NCBI RefSeq assembly: GCF_900112305.1
Contig: NZ_FOKT01000006.1
Span: forward strand, 248,001 to 312,000
Source: Microbulbifer thermotolerans
GTDB taxonomy: Bacteria; Pseudomonadota; Gammaproteobacteria; Pseudomonadales; Cellvibrionaceae
Direction: 5' to 3'
Length of the DNA stretch: 64,000 bases
Positions 25,727 through 32,691 of this stretch are shown in pieces (position 1 is the stretch's first letter; each line of letters starts with the position of its first letter). The notes under the pieces were generated by a model. That model had not been told where the DNA came from, did no database searches, and saw nothing but the letters and a program-made list of their open reading frames with translations. Made by a program: the position numbers and the translations under genes.

Positions 25727-26119
25727 GTGCAGGGTGTGGGCAGAAATAGCTGTATACAAGAGTTTGCAAAAATGGTCCGTATTATTTATGCTTTTTCTTA
25801 TAATTTTGTAAATTTAATCTTGTTGTTTTTTTGTCTTCACTTTTCAATTACCATCCGGTCGGATGGTCCTGATGGTTTTTTTGAGTCTATAGTTAAATCG
25901 ATTATTTTTTATTTGTCTTTGGTGTCTTTTGGTTCGGGCGTGGCTTTGTCCTTTGAGAGGTATCGCATAAGAAATTCTGGGCGTTTTAATCTGTGCATGC
26001 GTGTGGCCATTACCATGTTTTTATCTTTTTTTGCTGTGGCTGGTGTTATTGAGGCGTGCGATGACGATAAAGGTTATTGCCGCAATTGGAGGTTAGTTAA
26101 TGTTGGGTATAATAAATAG
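25727..26119 (+). CDS. Hypothetical membrane protein
   Basis: 130 residues as the longest frame; an internal ATG at 25772 (MVRIIYAFSYNF) is a more natural start for a membrane protein, giving 115 residues. Three hydrophobic segments (NLILLFFCLHFSI, SIIFYLSLVSFGSGVAL, AITMFLSFFAVAGVI) and a short Cys-containing tail. No family recognised; AT-rich like its neighbours. Confidence 0.45.
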   Translation: MQGVGRNSCIQEFAKMVRIIYAFSYNFVNLILLFFCLHFSITIRSDGPDGFFESIVKSIIFYLSLVSFGSGVALSFERYRIRNSGRFNLCMRVAITMFLSFFAVAGVIEACDDDKGYCRNWRLVNVGYNK

Positions 26120-26308
26120 CTAGCCAATCCAATAAAATTAAAAAATATATAAGAGAGATCGTTTAGTTTTCAAAAAATTAAGTGGGTAATTGCGGGTGCT
26201 TATCCGATGTGCGTAACAAGGATGTTTTATAGGAATGTTGCGCTTTTGTGATCATATGAGATGCTCTTTTGAGTTGATATTAAAATTGTTGGAGTTTTTG
26301 TATATACA

Positions 26309-26641
26309 ATGAAACAAATATTGATTTTGGGTGTGTTGGCGTTTTTAGGGTGGAAGATATACCAGGAAAAAGTTATGTCACATGGGGCGCGATGGGGGGA
26401 TTATAAGGTTGAGAAAATTGGTGTGTCCGCAGATGGTATGGAAACGATTAAGCTATCTCCGACAAAAGGTACTGCAAAGAGTAGGCACGACTCTTATCAA
26501 GCTTTTAAGTGTGATGGACGACAGTATTGTAGCCAAATGACATCCAGAGAAGAGGCTGTTTTCTTTACAAGAAATTGTCCCAATACAAAAATGGATGGAG
26601 ATGGGGATGGTATTCCCTGTGAGAATGATTCTAGATTCTAG
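26309..26641 (+). CDS. Excalibur calcium-binding domain protein
   Basis: 110 residues. A short N-terminal membrane anchor (MKQILILGVLAFLGWKIYQ), a spacer, and a C-terminal excalibur domain with its two Cys pairs and the Dx(D/G)xDGxxCE loop (MDGDGDGIPCEND). The domain binds calcium and is usually attached to extracytoplasmic nucleases or thermonuclease-like proteins. Here it stands alone on a membrane anchor. Confidence 0.85.
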   Translation: MKQILILGVLAFLGWKIYQEKVMSHGARWGDYKVEKIGVSADGMETIKLSPTKGTAKSRHDSYQAFKCDGRQYCSQMTSREEAVFFTRNCPNTKMDGDGDGIPCENDSRF

Positions 26642-26699
26642 AGGATAACTGATAAGTTCTCTCCTTGGTGATAGTGAGACGTAGTTATTTAGATAAGAC

Positions 26700-26770
26700 T
26701 TATGTGATGCTGTGGATAGAGGTGCTCGTACTTTTTCGAGGTGCTCATCCTACTAGTTGAGCGCTTCATG
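26700..26770. repeat. Short MITE-like fragment
   Basis: GTGCTCGTACTTTTTCGAGGTG and CATCCTACTAGTTGAGCGCTTC resemble the central and right arms of the repeat family. Ends are not definable. It lies just before the CSD/DUF1294 gene. Confidence 0.4.
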
Positions 26771-26822
26771 TCTATCTACAGCATTCATAAAATTATTCAG
26801 AGATACTATAAGGAAATTTATA

Positions 26823-27455
26823 GTGAAGCAAAAAGGCTCTCTCACTTCTTGGGATGACAACAAAGGTTTTGGCTTTATTACACCAGACGAGGACGGTGAA
26901 CGGGTATTTGCGCACATCAGTGCTTTTCAGGGGCGTGGAAGGCCATCGGCTAGCCGTAAGGTGGTTTACGAGCAAAGCAAAGATGCCCAGGGGCGTTTAC
27001 AAGCAGCCCAATTTCAGTATTCCGGTGTAAGCCGATTGGGAGCGGCGTTGGTACCCGGGGTCTGGATAGCGCTGCTGATTGCGACGGCTGTTTTGGCCTC
27101 GCTTTCGCTATTGTTCAAGCTGGGCTATGTGCCGTTGTTTTTGCCCGCGACCTATGGGGTTATGAGTTTGATCACCTTTTTGATGTATGCAGTAGATAAA
27201 CGTGCGGCGGAGCGTGGCAGTTGGCGTGTACCAGAGGGGCGGTTACATTTTTTTGAGCTTCTATGTGGCTGGCCTGGTGCTTTGGTGGGGCAGCAGTTTT
27301 TTCGCCACAAGACCCGCAAGTTATCATTCCAGGCGACCTTTTGGTTTTATGTGCTACTGAATCTCACGGTACTTGGCTGGTTGTTGGCATGGCCGGATGC
27401 GGATTTTGCACGCCAGCAGCTGGGGATTAATGCGGTTATGCTTATCAGGATTTAA
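26823..27455 (+). CDS. Cold-shock domain / DUF1294 membrane protein
   Basis: 210 residues from a GTG at 26823 (AAGGAAATT upstream). Residues 3-65 form a cold-shock-like nucleic-acid-binding domain (KGSLTSWDDNKGFGFITPDEDGERVFAHISAF), followed by about four membrane helices with the DUF1294 signature YAVDKRAAERGSWRVPE and FFELLCGWPGALVGQQFFRHKTRK. This fusion is widespread in proteobacteria; its role is unknown. The earlier in-frame start at 26757 is in the repeat fragment and is not preferred. A terminator follows. Confidence 0.88.
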   Translation: MKQKGSLTSWDDNKGFGFITPDEDGERVFAHISAFQGRGRPSASRKVVYEQSKDAQGRLQAAQFQYSGVSRLGAALVPGVWIALLIATAVLASLSLLFKLGYVPLFLPATYGVMSLITFLMYAVDKRAAERGSWRVPEGRLHFFELLCGWPGALVGQQFFRHKTRKLSFQATFWFYVLLNLTVLGWLLAWPDADFARQQLGINAVMLIRI

Positions 27456-27564
27456 TAGTAAAATGCCTGCGCAATATAATCTTTGACTCTTGGAATTTTT
27501 ATTGCGATGACTTTGCTAATCGCTAGCTGCTCTCAGGCCTTGATACATTTGGAGGCAGTGGCTG

Positions 27565-27592
27565 AAAACCGCCCGGTAGGGGCGGTTTTTTG
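27565..27592. terminator. Rho-independent terminator
   Basis: AAAACCGCC, loop, GGCGGTTTTTT. It lies between the DUF1294 gene (+) and the SDR gene (-) and, with A and T runs on both sides, can serve both. Confidence 0.8.
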
Positions 27593-27638
27593 TATGGGCA
27601 TGTCGCCCGGCTAGTCCGTACTTAGCAAAGGGGTCTTT

Positions 27639-28361
27639 TCAGGCCTGCTGCCGAGTAGCTGCGATGGTGATATCGCGGATATTCACGTTCTGAGGTTGCT
27701 GATACATAAAGAACGCAGCCCGGGCAATATCATCGGCCGCCAGTACTCCACCCATGGTGGTTTTCCATTCCTCATATCCTGCGATGATCTCCTGGCTGGT
27801 GGTGTGGCTGAGCAGTTCTGTTTCCACTGCGCCGGGGTGGATCGCCATCACCCGCACGCTGCTATCTGCCACCTCCTCGCGCAGGTTCTCGGTTATGGCA
27901 CTGACCGCGAACTTGGTACCTACATAGGCGGCGTGGTTGGGAAAGCTCTTTTTGCCCGCAATGGAGCTGATGTTGAGGATGGTACCTCGGCCGCGGGCCA
28001 CCATATTTGCGAGTACCGCCTGAATGCCATTCAGTAAACCCAGCACATTCACATCGAACATCTGTTTCCATTCTTCCGGGGCCTGGGTGTCCAGTTGTCC
28101 CAGCAACATTACGCCGGCATTGTTGACCAGAAGGTCTGCGGGGCCATAAACGGCTTCAGTTTCACGGAGCGCCTCACGAAATGCCTGTGCATCGGTCACG
28201 TCCACTGGACGGCACAAAGTGTCCGGCAGGTCGAGCGCCTCGATTCTATCCACCCGGCGGGCGAGCAATAGCAGAGGGTGGCCAGCGCCAGAAAACTGCC
28301 GGGCGATGGCAGCGCCGATACCTGAGGATGCGCCGGTAATAACTACAAGTGGTTTTGCCAT
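27639..28361 (-). CDS. SDR-family oxidoreductase
   Basis: 240 residues from the ATG at 28361 (GGGAGAAAATCC upstream). Classical SDR motifs: TGASSGIG (about residues 9-16), NNAG (about 85-88), SSIAGKKSFPNHAAYVGTK with Ser and YxxxK. Of the YdfG-like group that often acts on small hydroxy acids or aldehydes. Divergent from a LysR gene across 122 bp, so that regulator probably controls it. Confidence 0.9.
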   Translation of the reverse strand: MAKPLVVITGASSGIGAAIARQFSGAGHPLLLLARRVDRIEALDLPDTLCRPVDVTDAQAFREALRETEAVYGPADLLVNNAGVMLLGQLDTQAPEEWKQMFDVNVLGLLNGIQAVLANMVARGRGTILNISSIAGKKSFPNHAAYVGTKFAVSAITENLREEVADSSVRVMAIHPGAVETELLSHTTSQEIIAGYEEWKTTMGGVLAADDIARAAFFMYQQPQNVNIRDITIAATRQQA

Positions 28362-28483
28362 GGATTTTCTCCCTTGGGCAACATTGTCGAAATGGTAGGC
28401 TGGAAATTGAAAGTACGAGCGCATTCTCTGTTCGCAGAGTATTATGAAAAACAGACACACTTGAAAAAGACTGTTCGGTTTTT

Positions 28484-29410
28484 ATGAACAATATCTCTTG
28501 GCGGTGGGTGCGTGCCTTCTTACTGGTGGCCGAGTATGGCAGTTTTACCGCCGCTTCCAATGCCTCTGGTCACTCCAAGGCCAACATCAGTCAGCAGGTG
28601 ACGGCGCTTGAGCAGGCGCTTGGGGTGCAGCTGCTGCACCGCACCACACGCAACCTGCGCCTGACCAGCGTTGGCAAGGGCTATTTTGAGCGCAGCCAGC
28701 TGGCTTTTCGCCAGTTGGACTCCGCTGCTGAATGGGCGATGCAATCCACCCAGGAGCTAAAAGGTGTGATCCGTATGAACTCTGTCGGCGGTCTGATAGG
28801 GGAGGAGCTGATAGCGCCCTTGGTATTCCGCTTCCAACAGGCAAATCCGGAGGTTGATGTTGAACTGGACTTCTCCAGCACACGCGTGGATCTGCTGAAC
28901 AGTCCTTATGACCTGGTAGTGCGAATGGGGGAACTGGCTGATTCCACACTGGTGGCTCGCAGCCTGCACAGGATCACCACCCGTTACGTGGCCAGCCCGG
29001 AGTTTCTGGCCCGCCACGGGCCTATCCATGCGCCTGCAGACCTACGGGAGCTGCCGCTTATCTACGGTAGTGTTGACCATTGGCTACTGGAGCGGGGAGA
29101 CGAGCAGCAACTGATTCGAGCAAAAAATGGTTTTAGAATTGTAAGCGGACGTGCCATGCGTCAGGCGGCTCTTTCCGGTCTTGGAGTCACACGGCTGACC
29201 GACACCCATGTGCAGGCAGATATCGCGCGGGGTGATCTGGTGGAAGTGCTTCCAGAGTGGTCCGAAACAACTCAGCTGTCACTGGTCTGCCCACCGCACC
29301 GGCATCAACTGAAAAGAGTACGTGGGCTAATGGATTGGCTGAAGGAGCATTTTGCAGAAGTCTACGAAAAGGCTCTGAGGGAAGGGCAGCCACTGCGGCG
29401 GATGGTTTGA
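28484..29410 (+). CDS. LysR-family transcriptional regulator
   Basis: 308 residues. Helix-turn-helix in residues 18-40 (FTAASNASGHSKANISQQVTALE) and a substrate-binding domain of the CrgA/DmlR type with VDVELDFSSTRVDLL and ELPLIYGSV. The variant SGHSKANISQQVT in place of the usual QPAVS is common in this subgroup. Divergent from the SDR gene, which is the likely target. Confidence 0.92.
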   Translation: MNNISWRWVRAFLLVAEYGSFTAASNASGHSKANISQQVTALEQALGVQLLHRTTRNLRLTSVGKGYFERSQLAFRQLDSAAEWAMQSTQELKGVIRMNSVGGLIGEELIAPLVFRFQQANPEVDVELDFSSTRVDLLNSPYDLVVRMGELADSTLVARSLHRITTRYVASPEFLARHGPIHAPADLRELPLIYGSVDHWLLERGDEQQLIRAKNGFRIVSGRAMRQAALSGLGVTRLTDTHVQADIARGDLVEVLPEWSETTQLSLVCPPHRHQLKRVRGLMDWLKEHFAEVYEKALREGQPLRRMV

Positions 29411-29471
29411 GCAATAACCAGTTACACCCGTCAGCCGTGCCTCCATTCTTCACTCACTTTATTTAGGGAGA

Positions 29472-29553
29472 CTCGGATTAATTCGAATGAGCGCTGTAGT
29501 TGATTCCGGAGCGCTTACGCGAATTAATCAGAGGTTCCTTAACGTCTCCTCTG
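29472..29553. repeat. Truncated MITE-like element
   Basis: Contains GCGAATTAATCAGAGGTTCCTTAA, the right terminal repeat, and at the left GATTAATTCG from the other end, with most of the centre deleted. Located in the 291-bp gap between the LysR gene and the next orphan gene; the rest of that gap shows nothing else. Confidence 0.65.
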
Positions 29554-29701
29554 GGGAAGCTGAATGATAAGTTGGCCAAAATACTTTAATCAGAACCAGA
29601 GCTCATACTGTGCGAAGAGCCGTAAGTATAATAAACAGCTTAAAGTAGGCTGTTCACAGCGTTGGCGCCATTAGCCGGGTGTTCTGTGTTATGAGGATGA
29701 G

Positions 29702-30166
29702 ATGATAAAGTTTATACCGTTGACTGGATTGCTTTTTGTGGGCTCGACGCAGGCTGTTGCAATGGAAGGCTGCTATTTGAAAAGTGATGAAATCACCAGC
29801 CTTGTGTCCAATGAGTCAGAGGGAAAACTAACATATATAGAAGTCTCAAAGGTTGCCGATGACTTCTTTGTGGATGGCGTCATTCAGGGGGGGAACTTTC
29901 ATGTTTGCCATATAGGTTCTCCGCTTGAGGGAGATGAAGGTCCGCTGAAAATGGCATATGTTGATAACACGCTTGTCTATAGTGAGGACGATCCAGAATA
30001 CGATATTAACTGCAAGTTGGTATTTTCTTTTGAGGGCGGAAAATTAACAATAAGTGACACAAATGCGCACTGTGCAAGATACATCTTCTCTTGTGGTGCA
30101 CATGCTGGTTTAGATGGAGTGGTTCTACCAAAAGTAGAGCGTAAATGCCCTGGTTCTGACACGTAA
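29702..30166 (+). CDS. Hypothetical secreted protein
   Basis: 154 residues with a signal peptide (MIKFIPLTGLLFVGSTQAVA) and six cysteines in the mature part. The end LTISDTNAHCARYIFSCGAHAGLDGVVLPK resembles the Cys-Gly motif region of small periplasmic proteins such as lysozyme-inhibitor-like LprI relatives, but the match is from memory and weak. GAGGATGAG precedes the ATG. Surrounded by repeats, so probably an acquired orphan. Confidence 0.55.
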   Translation: MIKFIPLTGLLFVGSTQAVAMEGCYLKSDEITSLVSNESEGKLTYIEVSKVADDFFVDGVIQGGNFHVCHIGSPLEGDEGPLKMAYVDNTLVYSEDDPEYDINCKLVFSFEGGKLTISDTNAHCARYIFSCGAHAGLDGVVLPKVERKCPGSDT

Positions 30167-30398
30167 TAAGTTTTTAAGAGAGACTTGTAGACCTGGTGCT
30201 TTTTAATGTGCGGGCTTCGGTGTTTAAGTAGCTGTTCTGAAGATTTTGTATTGTGTTTCCATCCGTCCTGTAATGTTGTGATGGCCAAAAAGAGCTGGCC
30301 ACTAGAGCCCTCGAAAATCATACTTAGTGCGAGATTTACGGAAAAAGTAAAGCAACGTAGCAAAATGCAATAGGAAGATTAGAGGGCTTCCAAATTGT

Positions 30399-30845
30399 AC
30401 CTGCTAACTGATTAACAGACGGGCTTGTGATTTATTTAGCTAAGTGCTGTACAACTTCCAAGATGCTCAGGCAATGGGTGAATATTTCGGAAGCGCACAA
30501 GTACTTCGCTGTAGCTCTCATCCCGTATTCGATGGGCTTTAAGGAACCTCTGATTAATTCGCGTGGACACTATGGTAGCTTCCGGGGCGCTCAGGAAATA
30601 GGACGGGCATTTCGAAAACGCACGAGTACTTCCCTGTAGCTCCGACGGTTTCGAAATGTCCGTCCTATCACCTGAGCTTCACATCCGCCCCCGAAGCGCC
30701 TCTGCCACCAGAAAGTGACTTAATCAGAGGTTCCTTAAATGCCCACCCCATCAGTTGAGCTTCTTTCCCCTGGCGCCCGCCTTCTTTAAGAGCCGGGAGT
30801 GAAGTATCTGGGAAAACCCCGAGAATTAATCAGCGGTCCCTTAAT
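30399..30845. repeat. Older MITE-like element split by a younger copy
   Basis: The left half (GATGCTCAGGCAATGGG, AAGTACTTCGCTGTAGCTC, ending GATGGGC near 30537) and right half (ATGCCCACCCCATCA, GTTGAGCTTC at 30739-30766, and terminal TTAATCAGCGGTCCCTTAA at 30826-30844) are parts of one diverged element interrupted by the intact copy at 30540-30738. The gap 30167-31130 otherwise holds no gene I can support. Confidence 0.7.
30540..30738. repeat. MITE-like inverted-repeat element, full-length copy 2
   Basis: Bounded by TAAGGAACCTCTGATTAA and its exact complement TTAATCAGAGGTTCCTTA. Internal nested arms include GGACGGGCATTTCGAAA against TTTCGAAATGTCCGTCC. Opposite orientation to the copy at 5715-5912 and nearly identical to it. 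Perfect ends suggest that this is the most recent insertion in the window. Confidence 0.88.
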
Positions 30846-31052
30846 TCGAAGCGGTAGAGTGGTGGAATAGAAGTCATAGCAATAATTTATTAATTTGCGA
30901 TCATAGATAGCATTTGTCTGCGTTTCGCTGATTAGACGGGGCTCAGCCAGAAGGTGTCTGTTCGGCAAGAGATGGTCAATTTTTAAACTGTACGAGTGTG
31001 CCAGTTGGCGTTAGATTGGGGCTGTTGTGCTATGGCATCTCTGGTGTCGGGA

Positions 31053-31080
31053 CCACCGCGCCGGAGAGCCGGCGCGGTGG
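31053..31080. other. Perfect 12-bp hairpin downstream of agarase gene
   Basis: CCACCGCGCCGG, AGAG loop, CCGGCGCGGTGG. It lies 50 bp past the stop of the GH16 gene (minus strand). No T-run in either direction, so mRNA 3' stabilisation or a protein site is as likely as termination. Confidence 0.5.
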
Positions 31081-31130
31081 TGCAATGGTTGCCGCAGCGC
31101 CCGTGGCAGGCACTGCGGGGTAGGGTGGCA

Positions 31131-32432
31131 TTACAGCTTCACAAAGCGGATTTCATCGCCATTCCACTGCCAGTTACTGCTGCCAGTGCTTTTCAATCGG
31201 AAGTTGTAGTTGCCGGGGGATGAGACGCTAATGGTTTGTGGGAGAGTGAATGTTTGATAGGACTCCCAGCCGCCGGTATTTGAGAGTGTCACGGTTTTGG
31301 CTGCATTGCCGGCAAAGGTGAGTTCTGCGCCCAGACCGCTGCTCATGGGAGACGCGATAACCAGATCGACGCGGTACTCGCCGGCAGCGGGCAGGTTGAC
31401 AGTGTAGTCAGCCCAGTCGCCCTTGGTGTTGTAGTTGATGTTGTTGCCGTTTTTGTTGAAGCCCAACACTGTATCACCGGTCACATTAGCGCCGTCTTTA
31501 CCCGTGTTGTGGAAGTTTCCAAGCTCAACGGTGGTTGCATTGCCGTTGATGGGAACGGGCTTGTAGAACCGTACCCAGTCTACGTAGTAGGTATTGCGGT
31601 TGGGATCGGCTAGCTCGGCATCGGTAGGGGTAATGCCGTTATCCGAGCGCCAGTTTTGATCTTCCATATTGATAATGGCGTACATAGGTTTACTGAGACC
31701 GGTGCCGCCAGTGAACCCGTTGGGGTCTATGATGTCCTGGCCCGAAACAGTGCGAACCAGCTTTCCATCCACGTAGTACTCCAGGTGCCAGGGGTCACGC
31801 CAGTAAACGCCGACACGGTGGAAAGCATCCCGCCACTTGGTTCCTTTGCCGTCCGCATACCAGGAACCCGCATCCGTGGGCTGATAGTCCTGAAAGGGGT
31901 CGCGAATGAATACATGGTGGCTGAGGTGCAGCCGTTCTGCATACCATTCCTGCCCTGGGCGGTCACTGCCGTAGGCTTCGATAACATCGATCTCTTCTGT
32001 TGAGTCTGCACTCAGGAACCAGAAATCGGAGGCCAGAACCATATTGCTCAGTTTGGCTCGGGCTTCCATATAGACGGGGTAGGTAAGGGGCGCTTTTGAT
32101 GTAATGCTGCCGAGATATACCTGGTTTGTGCCCGGTTTGCGCCCGGAGGTGATAGCCAGTTTGCCGCCGCTGACGTAGGAGTAGTGCGGGTGCCACTCGG
32201 TCAGGCCTGGCCCGGTCCAGGGGTTAATAAAGCCCTCTTTCCAACGCTCGTAGAAGCGGGTGCTTTTACCGGCGGCCGGTGCCTCGTAGTTGAAGTCGTC
32301 TGAGAGGGGATGTAGCTCCCAGGTTTTGCCGCTCCCGGGGTTGGCGGGTACGGGAACTCCATCCCAATCTGCGGCGTATGTCGCGGTACAGCCCATTACA
32401 CACGTGAGTAGTATTGAGGTTATTTTTCTCAT
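31131..32432 (-). CDS. Secreted GH16 beta-agarase with C-terminal CBM6
   Basis: 433 residues, the length I recall for Microbulbifer AgaA. Signal peptide 1-21 (ending TATYA), then the GH16 jelly-roll with catalytic Glu147-Asp149-Glu152 ([10 protein letters not shown]) in agarase spacing, up to about residue 290 ([12 protein letters not shown]), and a CBM6-like galactan-binding module from about 300 to the end ([23 protein letters not shown]). It cleaves internal beta-1,4 bonds of agarose outside the cell to neoagaro-oligosaccharides. Divergent from a TonB receptor gene, with an operator-like TTGTTGACAA between them. Confidence 0.93.
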   Translation of the reverse strand: MRKITSILLTCVMGCTATYAADWDGVPVPANPGSGKTWELHPLSDDFNYEAPAAGKSTRFYERWKEGFINPWTGPGLTEWHPHYSYVSGGKLAITSGRKPGTNQVYLGSITSKAPLTYPVYMEARAKLSNMVLASDFWFLSADSTEEIDVIEAYGSDRPGQEWYAERLHLSHHVFIRDPFQDYQPTDAGSWYADGKGTKWRDAFHRVGVYWRDPWHLEYYVDGKLVRTVSGQDIIDPNGFTGGTGLSKPMYAIINMEDQNWRSDNGITPTDAELADPNRNTYYVDWVRFYKPVPINGNATTVELGNFHNTGKDGANVTGDTVLGFNKNGNNINYNTKGDWADYTVNLPAAGEYRVDLVIASPMSSGLGAELTFAGNAAKTVTLSNTGGWESYQTFTLPQTISVSSPGNYNFRLKSTGSSNWQWNGDEIRFVKL

Positions 32433-32485
32433 CGCGGTTTCTCCTTTGGGTCATTATCATTATTGGAGCCGCGACCATAGCAGTT

Positions 32486-32495
32486 TTGTTGACAA
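32486..32495. promoter_or_regulatory. Putative agar-regulon operator (agarase/TonB receptor)
   Basis: TTGTTGACAA, one base from the palindrome TTGTTAACAA found in the other promoters of this region. It lies 54 bp upstream of the agarase start codon and about 200 bp upstream of the TonB receptor, with a further AATAGTTAATTG-like dyad beside it on the minus strand. Confidence 0.5.
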
Positions 32496-32691
32496 TCTAC
32501 AATTAACTATTGACATTGGGTGAGCATGCGCCCAGGATATTCGCGTCAGCCACGTGAGTGGATAACCAATAATCCACCACTCCCGGCGGCTGTACCGAGA
32601 GGTTCTATCCAATAACAATGAGGCACTCTATCCCTTGGTCAAAAGGACTTGGACCTAGGCATCGAGCGCCCGGATGAAGAGAGAAGCACCC

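Noticed and set aside
30879-30892. AT-rich palindrome resembling the GAATAAATTATTC operator
   Set aside because: The core AATAATTTATT matches in reverse complement, but the flanking bases differ, the area is AT-rich, and no murein gene is near.
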